This document shows, piece by piece, positions 10,101 through 22,100 of a stretch of DNA of 64,000 nt. How positions within the stretch are numbered: position 1 is the first letter of the stretch; each line of letters begins with the position of its first letter. Both the position numbers and the translations under genes were made by a program. The notes beneath the pieces were generated by a model, which saw only the letters and a list, made by a program, of their open reading frames with translations, was not told where the DNA came from and made no database searches. The stretch covers positions 21,110,001-21,174,000 of the forward strand of contig JAJNNQ010000026.1 in NCBI GenBank assembly GCA_027886175.1. The letters run 5' to 3'. Origin of the DNA: Phylloscopus collybita. Its lineage: Eukaryota; Chordata; Aves; Passeriformes; Phylloscopidae.

Positions 10101-13100
10101 TGAACTGGCAGGATTTCAAAAGCTAAGTAACAGTCTTACTAGCAGAAGAGCTGGTCTTCATTCTTCTTAAGGCTAATTCTGTTTACAGTTGCAACTGTAT
10201 TTTTTTTAGTATGGTTTTAGTAGAAAACAATTTCCTGCTATTAACCATTACAGTCAGTAAAAATCTAACAGCCTGGAATAATTTGATACCACAACATAAA
10301 AACTCCAAGTTATTTAAAATACTTCTTCAGACATATGTGGATTTTTAGCTTGTTTCTGAAAGAAGAGGGAGTTAGATAGGTAGCCTGTCCTCTGGTTGTC
10401 TCATCAATGGTCAGAATCTTGGAAACTGCTGTCCATCTTCAACCAAATCTGGACAAAACACATCGCAAAGGTTATTAAGTTCCCACAAGTTTGAGGAAAA
10501 CTTGCATTCAGAAGAGAGGAGAAAGCTAAGTGAAGTGTCCTCAGAGGGGCAGGTGAGCAGCTTTGTGTGTTCACTGTGGCAGCAGCTGGCAGTCGGGTGT
10601 ACACAGTGTAGCCAACTGGAATGTGCTGAGCTCCAGATCAGCCACAGCATGTCATATCTATTATTTGGAGGAGATGTCATAAGACATACAGGAGGAAGTT
10701 GGTGTTATTGTGGTGGGAAGAGGAAGGGGACACAAAGTACAAATCCATGTAGATGAGACTTCGTAAGTTCAGTTGTGTACAGAGCAAATGGGAGGCTTTT
10801 TATTTTTTTTTTTAACATGCAGTAAAGTCTCAACTTGAAGACTGTTCTTTATATGCTTTTATAAAATCTTTATAAAGTTTTGAATAAATTGTTTTCTCTT
10901 CTGATGGCCAAAAACAGAGTGAGATAGAGGACATACCATTAAAACATGCAGGTTTGGTTTGGTTTGGTTTATTGACAAGACCCCCAAAACATAAAATATC
11001 ATTACATCATCTTAGAGCAGATGTGTATTATTCTTCTGGAAGTGTGAAGTGCTGTAGGCACATGTTTCTCCCAGCCACAGGAGGTACTACTAGTTGATGG
11101 GAAGAGTAGAGGAGCATGTTGACCTCAGTTTCTTACTTCCTAAATTTATTGTGTGTAGATCAGCAGAAGTGGCCATTGCTGTGTTTATAGGATGAGATTT
11201 TTATAGAGTTACCTATCCCTGTGCCTGAAAGTGTTTCCCTTGTGCACTACTCCTGCCTGGCAGTGTTCATGTGTGATAATTGACAAGACCATAGTTAAGT
11301 GGTAATACCTGCCAAGGCCTTTCAATTGTATTTGAAATGGACAAGATTCCCCCAATAATGAACTGAAAACTTCTGTCAGTCACTGGTGACACAGACCTCC
11401 ACTGAGTGGCACAATCTCTCACAAGCCAGTAGATGGTGCCAGGAGATGTTTTATGCTAACACTGCAATACTTTCAGTTTGAGAAGCCCTACTTCTCTATC
11501 ACTCAAATTTGGGAGGCACAAACAGACCTGGACAAGGTTCTGTACCCTCCTGGCAGACATACCCTGCTCCTCCAATGTTTCTGAAAGCTGTAACTGATGC
11601 TTCAGGCACACAAGAAGACACAATATGTGGTCACCACCCCTGGGTGCAAGACATGCTCCTAGACAAAGGATTCCTTTAAGCTTTCCATGTTTTTTGGCTG
11701 ATAAGACTGTGTAACAAATTGGCAAGTTCAAATTGTTGATGAGGTTTCTTGTTTTGGATTTTCACATTTTGGGAGTAAAGCTGACCACTTAATGTATGCA
11801 GGGCATATTCAAGAATGATGCATGTGAATAAATGTGTGCCAGTTTTCTGCAATTCAAAACTTAAAAAAGAAATGTTGTGCTATGAAGTGTAATGTGAATA
11901 GTCTGTAGTGCCATGGGTGGGAGAAGGTCTACCAAACCTCACTGGATAGTATCTTTAGCCTGTTGTGTGATCAGTATTTTAAACCTGTCCTCTGTGTACT
12001 CTGAGTTGTACTCTGTGGATTTAGCACTGACAACTCATTTTTTTGCATTGCTTGTGTTTGACACTGCAGAGTCACAGAGGTGTTTCAAAGCTTTTTACAT
12101 ATAAGAGCAGTGCCATTTCACCTCAGCACCAATGGACACTTCAAAGTTGTAGGCCAAGTAAATGCAGCGATTTAGACTGCTTTAGGTGTTTTGACTGGAG
12201 GTACCTGAAGCTAAAGTTGGTGTGCCTACAGGAATGGATAGCTACACATTCATGTCCTTACAGATATAACAGCATAGTTTTCTGTTGGAACTACTTGATG
12301 CTGATATAACTGCATCAGCACCGGAGAAAGTGGTGCCACTTTCAAACTGGGGCAGGTAACACAATGAAACTCCTCTGTTCTCAGGCCTTTGTTTTGCAAA
12401 TAGGCAGATGATTTGCTGTAATCTTATTTATTGAATAACAAACCTGTACAGATCATAACACAAATTACTGAGCAGCAGGTGAAGCCCTAAGCACCTTAGA
12501 AAAGGAATCCTCATGAGCTGAGTACTGTAAGTTCCAACATAGAAGCACTGTGTGCCTGCTGAGTTGAACTCTTCCTGTAGCTCCTTGCATGTGTGATTTC
12601 ATTTATTTATTTATTTGTTGATTGATTTTAAAGAAAGGAAGCCCTCAGGTAGAAAGATCATGCAGAGGTACTTAACACAGTCTTACTCTGTTCTTCCAGC
12701 AGTATGATGTAGCTATCTGCTGAAAAGGGTATTTGTTATCAGATGATACTCTTTTAAAGAAGAATATATGTGGCATAGTGTTAATTAGAGTAAAATTAGT
12801 TATTTTAAGATGTTTATTTGTGATAACAGATTTTTCATATACAAACAGAGCAGTCAAGCCTTCTGCAGTTTCTGTCTTGGAGGTGAGAAGTAGATTTTCT
12901 GATAGTATACCCTGAGGAGCAAATAATTCAAGTCAAAACGCATTAGCACTGCTCTCTAAGCTTAAACATTGGTAACATTTGCATAAATTCATTTAAAAAT
13001 TTCATGAAAATAAATATCAAATGCATGTTATCTGGCAGTTACTAATTATATTGCCATAGTATATTCCTTTTCTTCTTCTGTGATTTTATTCAGTTTTGGA

Positions 13101-16100
13101 TTTCAATGATCCCTTCAGTACTGAAGTTAAGCCAAGAATCCTGCTCATGGGATTGAGAAGAAGTGGAAAGTCTTCCATTCAGAAAGTTGTCTTTCACAAA
13201 ATGTCGCCGAATGAGACTCTCTTCTTGGAGAGCACAAACAAGATCTGCAGAGAGGATGTTTCCAACAGCTCCTTTGTCAACTTTCAGATATGGGATTTTC
13301 CTGGGCAAATTGACTTCTTTGACCCTACGTTTGATTATGAGATGATTTTCAGAGGCACTGGAGCACTGATATTTGTTATTGATTCTCAGGTAAAAAAAGG
13401 GGCTTTAAGCTACTTTTTTCTTTTCTTCCTTCAGCAATAGACAAATGAGTTGAAAAGCACAGGCGTTTTTCAAAGAAAATAAATAATCTACATCACAAAC
13501 ACACATTAAATGAAGTCATTAAAACTTGAAGAGCTGCTTGGCTATTTTTAATCTCTCTCTGCAGTGTTCAGAAGTTAACTAATTTGTTTTAACATCTCAA
13601 GGTTCTTGCTCAGATTCCAGAGTGCTGACAGCATGAGATTGGGACACATGCTGGATGTAGGCTCAGGCTTCTACTTAAAAAAAACATTAAAAAAATCAAG
13701 CTGTTGTTGAGTTGTAGTACTATCTAAAAATAAGTATCATAAAATTTAATATATATATATTTAAATACTTTCCTAAATTGTAGCTCTTCTTTTTCCTTTA
13801 TTAGGATGATTATATGGAAGCATTAGCTCGGCTGCATCTTACTGTGACCAGAGCCTATAAAGTAAATCCAGATATCAACTTTGAAATCTTTATCCATAAA
13901 GTGGATGGTTTATCTGACGATCACAAGATTGAAACACAGAGGGATATTCACCAGAGAGCAAATGATGACCTTGCAGATGCTGGATTGGAGAAGATTCACC
14001 TCAGGTAAGAAAAGTTGCTGTGCAGAGAATGCTAAAGAGGAGAGCAGCTTATTTGACAAGTTACCATTTTCTGTCCTCTTGAAGTAGCAGGCAACATGCT
14101 TTTGATATGTGAAGAAAAGGGATAATCAGAGACACTGCATTTGACTTGAGCCAAAGTATCCTATTTCTGATTGCTGTCTTGAAGGGAAAGATGGAGAGCT
14201 GCTTAATAACAGATCAATAACAGACAATAAACATGCCAGAATCCTATCAGGTTTTGCTGCAGTTGCTGTCTTGAAATAAATTGGCTTGGACAGTGACAAC
14301 AACCAGTAGAGTTCCAGGCAGTGGAGTGTATATGCCACTACATAACTTTTGCCTTCTTTGAAAGCTCTCTGCCACACAGTCCTCTCCCAGTCACTCATCC
14401 TCACTGCTGCAGCCTGCTTAGAGCCACTTGGGAAGACCTGTGCTGTATTTTTGTCCTGTGTCTTCCGGTAAAATGGGTTACTGTAGCAAATAGTGACAAG
14501 TAGTGGACTTCGCAGACTGGGAACCAGAGGACATCAAGTTGTCATGACTTTCTTAGCACTTTAAAGCCAAGTACAAATATATTAAAAAGAGAGGCCTGCT
14601 CCATGAACATGGCAGCTATTCAGAGCTCTTAACTACTTGACTGCATCACTGCACTTATAAATGGGTCCACAACTTTCAAAAAGTAGATCACAACAGACAT
14701 ACTCAGTAATACTTCTCTCCTGAAATTTGATGTATTTTTTTGTAAGAATACCAGTGTGGGAATTGCATTAAAAAGTTCTACATCAAGTTCTAGGTTTCAG
14801 TGTCTAGGTTGGGGGATTTTTTAGTATAGAGGCGAAATCCTGTGCTTCAATCATATAATGATTTTTGATCACAGGGGGTAATTGCATTAGTGTAGGCACT
14901 TACTGTCTGACAAGATTTTATTTCACTCATATTATGAAAGGTACATCATGTTCACAGTATGTGGCTAAAAGGAAAATGTGGTGACATTTTTTTTCAGCTT
15001 TTATCTGACAAGCATATATGATCATTCTATATTTGAAGCATTTAGCAAAGTGGTACAGAAACTGATTCCACAACTCCCAACACTGGAAAACCTGCTTAAC
15101 ATCTTTATTTCAGTAAGTACTTACTATATCCTTTATCTGTAGATCTGGCAATGTCCAACATGCATGTTTGGATACTCTGTTCACTGCCTTCTTAGAGATC
15201 ATGAGCAATGTGAACTCTCAAAGAAATTATCAGAACTTAGTTGAAATGCACCTCCAGGCAGCTTGGCATCACCTCCATGTCTGTCAAACAGCACTGATGA
15301 GCTGCTGAGATACTCATAGTATTTCCTGAGTCAAATAAAGTGGGTTAGCAGCCATCACTTTTCTGCTTGTAACATCAATCTGTATGTTGCAAAAGTCTGT
15401 GCTGCATGTATTTGTTTAAGTTGCACTTAAATGTTTTATGAATAAATATTTAGAGGAACATAATCTAGTTTGATATCATATGGGGAGCTGTCTGTAGTGC
15501 TTCCCACAATTTTACTTTGTATCACAAGTTTACCAGCTTAAAAAAATCTTCTTATGTCCTGAAATCTTTAGACATAGACTCCACCACAACTTTCACTGCT
15601 TCCACAGTTACTTGGAAGGTCATTAGGGAGTTTTGTGTATCTAGTGGTTTGCTACCACTGTGGAAGAGATTGCTCGCTCCACTCTTCCTTTTGTGTCTGA
15701 TCTCTTCCTTTCCTTTGTACTGGTTCTGACACTCACCTGTTCCCTCATGGGATTACTGTACCATGCACTTTTGCACTGTTTAATTTAGCTAAAAGCAGGT
15801 GATGGAGGCATCCAACACGCTCTTGTTTTGACACAAGGTAAGAGATGGAAATATGGGGCAGTCAGTGAAGGGGAGCACAGTGAGTAGGTTGTGAAAATGG
15901 GAAACTCCCTATTTTAGTGGTTGTTAAATCAGGTCATAGTGAAAACTGCACCCTTTTCTCACAGTATTCTAATTTTGTGCTTGGCATCTAGCAGTAATTT
16001 CTGAAGCTTTGATTTCCAAGCAAGATACTTTGTTGTGTCTTTTTGTGATTTTGACATAAGAAATTACTTGATATCATTCAACAGCCTGTAAGATAAAATT

Positions 16101-19100
16101 AGACTTCATGGTTTCTCAGAATGAAAATGGAGAGAGATAAAAAGTTGGATGTGAAAGAGAAAGCTAGGAATAGAGGAAGGCCATTCCAAAACTCATTCTT
16201 TCACTATTAAACAGCATACTGTTACATAATGAATAGTTTGCTACAAAGATTTGGTTCTTCCAAAACAGCTGACCTGTATACTAGTTACTATCATGTCTCA
16301 AAACTCCACGACAGAAAGGTAATGAAGAAAAGATGACAACAATTGTAGAGCAATTAGATAGTGGTTTTGGCACACAGTCTTACAGAGAGAGCTGGCTGAA
16401 TAATAGTCTTCCTTGTGCCAGAGTCACTCCAGTCACTCACTGTGAGTCAGATCTCTGTATGGAGTCTCCTCACTGTTTGGAGTTGTTGAAGGGTTTGTAC
16501 AGAATCTCCATATGAACTGAGCGCAGGCAGCTTCCTGAATGACTGATGACAGTTGCTCATGAGTCTGGAACACCCAGCTCCAATCATACCTAGAATATCA
16601 GGTATAGTTTGTAAGGAAGAACAGGTATTTCAAATAAATAGGAAGTCCAGAAAATGGGGGAGGTGTGCTGTCTCCTCTGTTCAGTATGGTAAAGAGTATC
16701 AAACTCCTTCTTTGCTCCAGTTTCTTCCTGACCTAGGGCCATGTGTAGCTGTATCACTATGTCCTCAGCATGCTTGCTATTTTTACAAGTATTTTCTGTT
16801 TGTGGACAGAGACTCAGAATGACTGTTTCCAACCACAGGAAGACTAAACATCACTCTCCTTCATACAGTTAGTTAGCCTCTTTACCTTGGCAATTTAGTA
16901 ACAATAAATTTTGGCATGGATTTTGGTCACGCCTTACCTCAGGAAGCCAATGTGTTGGATATCAGAGTGTGAGTGTATTAGTGTTCTGCTTTTGGTTTTG
17001 CAGCAGCATTCATTAGGAAGTGCTTTCATTTATGCCCCAGAGACTTCCAGCACAAAAAGCTGACAATTACAAAAACAGATCTGCAATCACTCTTAAGTTC
17101 ACAGCAGGTTTTTGCCCAAGTTTATAATGCCAGTGTGTGAGCATGTTTGAGGAACCATCAGTGTGATAACACTGCTTCTGCATTCTTTAACGTAACTGCT
17201 TGTAAGTCATTAAATAACTGGCACTCAAAATCCATATTAGTCTTACCTGACTAACACACTTAACAGCTTCGTATAGAAGGATGCCTGTTTCTTAATTACT
17301 GTGGCCTAATCAACCAATCAAGTTGGGTGACATGGGAAAGCGAATTTTCATTTGAGGGTTGTGTGTTTTGTTTTGAAGGGTATTAAAAAGTATGTATTAA
17401 AACAAACAATTATTATAATAAAAATAAAATTATGTACAGTTTTGATAATTTAATTATTTTAATTTTGTAATCTGCAAATGTAGTGCTCAAAATTAATTAA
17501 TGAAATCTGCTGTGTGATGTAAGGCCTGTTTAAGTAATTGTCCAAAATTCATAACTAACTGGATGTGACTGGCAATATCCTCTTAAGTTCTTTTGAGAGT
17601 TGCTTTTTAGGGCCAAATTCTGGCTTACTTTCATACATTAAAGACTGAAAAAGACAGGTCTGCTTACCTATCCTAGCAATTGGAGGAACACTACCACTTT
17701 TACTGAACCCATTCTATTCAAGGAATAGAAACTGTGGTCTACGTCATCACACTGCATATAGTTGAGAAACATGGTTTGAATTTCAAGTACCTCATGGTTT
17801 TTACCTATCCAAAATAAAATCTCATATATTCATTGCAGATTTTTCACAAGGACTCTCTTGGTTCAGATTAACCATGGAATATTCTTAAATTGATTCAGAG
17901 TGCTTTTACGAATGTCGCATCTTCTCTGCAGACTGTAGGGTTGTGTTGGAGAGAACTGGTGCTTATTTAGACCCTGCTCTCATTTAATTAATGCCAGCCT
18001 TTCATTCAGTAAGGAACCCACCAGCTCTAGTAACACAAACAGTTTTCTTATTGTCATTTTCCCTAAGCATTAATGATGTAATGTCTCTCTGAATAGTACT
18101 TTTTATCCACCGTTTCCTGTTGTTTTATGACTTGTTATTATTGTTTCTACCATTTCTGTTTGGGGTTTTTTTGCAGGCTAGGAGTAGCGGGTGGGGGATG
18201 GGGTGTTGAGTAGTTTCCACACAAAAAAACCTGGGAAATCCTTTGATTTTTCAGTTACAGTTGTATTAAAAACCCTGGCAAGTGAAATATTTGAAGGCAT
18301 GTGGGTAAGTTTAGTGGTTACTACTGGCAGTCCATCCTACTTTTCACAGAGGTTTCTGTCACCATTCAAAAGTTCTAAAGAAGCAAATAGGCGCAGTTTC
18401 TCAGCAGAACCTACCATAATGGATCGGTTGCAATTGAAAACAAGCATAGTTTATGTTAAGAGACCAATTTCTGCCTTTAACCAGCAGGTGTAACTGCTGG
18501 CATGGCAAATGTCTCAAGACGTTCATGACAAACGTTCAGAAGACTTTCTGAACTGTCACTGCAAGTACAGGCAGGCTGCAGCGCTCGGAGCTCTGACATG
18601 AAAAAATCACTTCTCATTGTTAAATGTAACTATATTGTCACCGGCATCTTAATAATTTAAAATGCATCTTACCTGTACTGCTGAAATTGTTGCTATGTCT
18701 CTCTTTGTGTAATACAAAACTTTGTAATTGACTTCTCATGAATAACACTGCAGTCTCAAGTTTCAGCTTCTTCTGTCTGAAATGACTTGTATTTCCCAAT
18801 ACAATTTTGGCAACGAGTTACAGGTATGCATTTGCATGATATTTCAAGAGAGTCTTGTAATCAATCTTATTTGACAGGATCTGTTGAACTGTGTGAGGTG
18901 CTGTCAGAATTATGATTTAAAAATTAAAATTACAGAACTCCCATATGTGGCCAGAACAACCAGCATAAATATGCATGCATTTTTGTTCTTTTTGCTCAAA
19001 GAACACCTGGAACCCTGTAGGCTGAAAGAGACCTTTAGAGGTCAGCTGCTGCTCAGAGTCAGGTCAGTTACCCCAAGCTGGTTATGGCTGGGTCCAGTTC

Positions 19101-22100
19101 AGCTTTGTGCATTTGGAAGCGTAGAAATGCTACAAACTCTCAGGTCAGCATGCTCCCAATCCTTCACCACTCTTATATTAATTTTTTTGTTCTTGTATCA
19201 AGTCAGAATTTCAATCTGTGCCTTTTGGCTTCTGTCCTTCAACATGGTAGCTCTGAGAAAAGTTTGGCTCTGGCTCCTCTGAACCCTTCATTATGTATCT
19301 GTAGATAGCAATGAGTCTTCTCCAGGTTGAACAAAACCATTTCTCTGAGACTCTCCTTGTACATCCTGTGCTTCAGCACATCTACATAAGGTATCCACAG
19401 AGTATACTTTGTTTTGAATGTTTTTTTGTTACTGACTTACTGACATATGCCACTCAGAGACTCTTTTCCATTATGAAATGCAAGAAATTCACCTCTATAC
19501 TCTGTTATTACTAATGGATGTTTGTAGCCTTAGCTCTGTGCAGTGATGGAAGAATAATGCCTCTTTAAGAAGAAAATGCCCAAAATACTGCTGGCCATTG
19601 TTGAATAGCATATGTAGTGCTGGAAATTTTTCTCCCTATTTCAGGGAAAATGGAAAACAGGAGAGTCACTTCAGTTACTTAACTATGTGTTAAATAGTTG
19701 ACTTAGAAAAGAAGGAAGAAAAATTGGAAGAGTTCTGTAACTGTACAAAAGAAGCTGAAACTATTAAAACTTGTTACGGATTTTCAGTGTGGTTCTTGGT
19801 GGTTACAGAGCTACTGTGGCAGCAGTCCCAAAGCATGTTAGAATGGGAATCCCATATACGGAGACAGTTCAGTTTGGATGGAGAAAGTTGCTTGTCTACC
19901 CATATAGGTGGATAGTGAGGAGTATTTTATAGTTTGTGCTTTAGCAATACTGGGAAATAGCCGCTTTTTCATGCTGGGACACCTGTGCAGATGTAATCCT
20001 CTGACATCAGCCAGTGAGGCTAGTGTTTTCAGTTAAGCAGTAAACTTTTTTTTTCCAGGAAGCAGAGGCTTATGGCAGTTTACGTTATCTACACAAAGAG
20101 TCAGAGCTAGCATTCCTGGCTAGCTTCTCAGAGCTGTGAATACGATACATCTCTAGTATGGAGAGCGTCTTAATCAGCTTGGCAGGATGACAGGAATATA
20201 GCTGTCATCAGTTTAGCAAGCCTTAGCATTTTAAACATGGCTTTAACCACCAGTGCTACATGAAACCTAAGGCACCATCAAAACGCTGGTCTCTCTCCTG
20301 TGATCCTAAAATATGTTCTACAGAACCAGACAGTACAACAGCTACAGAGACTGCAATGAAAAAATGTCTTCATTTCCTTGAGAAACCAGTTCCTGAACAA
20401 TACTGTCTTCTTTTGTCCATCAGCATTTTCTTTCCTTTGTTTCTATCTTCTCATATGCCTAGCTAGAATAACTTTAGATTACAGCTTTTTTTTTATGTCT
20501 GTTGCTACAATTAAAACACCAAAAGCTTGAACTTTAGAGATTTTTCTGTTCCCCCTTGCCCCCCCCCCCCCCCCCCCCCCCATTTTCCACTGAAATGTAA
20601 TGTCTCCAGGTGGAGAAGTTAGGGAGTGTCACTTGGCATTACGTCTGCTCAGAGGCAGAAACTGTTGGAAGGTTTGTGAGCATTATGATTTGCTACAAAT
20701 ACAACAGTGCTGTATGTACAGTTCTTTCAAAATGAGCTTGATTGTAATTCAATTTCTTTAGCCTAACTTTTTGTATAACAAGCAAGTAAGGGAACAGAAA
20801 AGCTTGGGGTTAATTTGAAAACATGGATTCCACTTTATTTTTCTTTTTTTCTTCTCTTGTATAGAATTCTGGAATTGAAAAAGCATTTTTATTTGATGTA
20901 GTCAGTAAGATCTATATTGCAACAGACAGCACTCCAGTGGATATGCAAACTTACGAGCTCTGCTGTGATATGATAGATGTTGTGATTGACATTTCTTGTA
21001 TATATGGGTAAGTAAATTGTGAATGTTTTCCATAAAGCTGTGTACTGAGAATCTGAATAGCCTCAAAATTAGAGTGATATGTGTATAAACAATAATAAGA
21101 ATGGGTAATTTGCCAGGACAGGGGAGGAGGAAGTGGCTGGTTTCTGAGAGTCTGATCCTTCCCAGCAACAAGCATTGCTCCCTGTTCAGTCTCTTTTGTG
21201 AGCATCTTCCTCTTTTTATGCTAATAATTTTATTTGGAGGAAGAAGTGGGAAGAAACCAACCTAAAATAAAAGGAAACATCATCTTTTTGTTCCCTAGGG
21301 AATGAAATCACAGAAGGATGCCTCCCGTTTTAAAAAGAACTGGGGCCATATTTAGTTTTAATAGCCAGTGGCCTCTAATAGCCTCAGAGAGTTGTTTCAC
21401 TCTCACTTCAGTTCTCTGTTTGTCCCCTATTCCCTACATGACCTTTCTTGGTTTTTTTTAAGTTTCCCCTTCTTGAACATTAGCAAGTGGAAATCTCTTG
21501 GACTGGCACGTACATCTCCTTTTAAGTTATGTGTTCAGTGGCTTGGCCCTTGGCCAAATGTAATGCCAGCCCTTCCTGGGAGAGGCGGGGGCACATTAAG
21601 AATTACTGCGTTAAGATGCTTACACTTGGAGGCCACTGCACAACATGCTTAAAGAGTGGTAGGCTGGGGTAGCTTTGCATTTGTACCCACTGACAGACTT
21701 CTTGCACTCTTGGAGAAGGTACCAGGGAGAGTCCTGGTGCAGATGTGCAATAAGCAGTGGAACAATAAACTGTTGAATACTTAACCTAAAATCTCTGAAG
21801 TTTGTATATTCTGCTGGGTGTTTCAGATTTTGTAGTCATCACTTCATTAACTGTGTCAGAACTTGTTTTACAGATGTATAAAATAAAGGATGCTGACTTT
21901 TGTTAAGAGAAGGATTCTGCTGTGCAGTTCAAAAGAACGTGCATTTAATAATTATCTGTACAACCCCACTTGTGGGACTCTTTATTTACAAAATATCGTT
22001 CTGCCACTGTGGTTGTGTAGCCATTTAACATTTACCAGCAGAGATCTGCTTGCCATTTTTTAGCTACAGACTAAAGACATGATATTACAATTCATTTCTT

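Larger units (their letters stand above)
6634..13093 (+). other. RRAGD: RRAGD intron 1
   Basis: The 6.5 kb intron runs from GTGAGT to TTATTCAG. The first 450 bp are still CpG-island sequence; a (GT)n run lies near 7190 and a TATA box at 7316. Further on are a (GGTTT)4 run and a TTTA repeat near 12601. No additional exon of RRAGD with matching phase was found. Confidence 0.9.
15113..20864 (+). other. RRAGD: RRAGD intron 4
   Basis: 5.75 kb. It contains a strongly AT-rich patch at about 17390-17520, an old antisense CR1 fragment at about 19010-19480, and a 23-base C run at 20559-20581, roughly 285 bp before exon 5. The remaining ORFs are short and unassigned. Confidence 0.9.

Noticed and set aside
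13390..13440. Read-through extension of RRAGD exon 2 to a stop at 13440
   Set aside because: The GTAAAA donor and exact continuation into exon 3 with human-like sequence show that this is intron; it would truncate the G domain.
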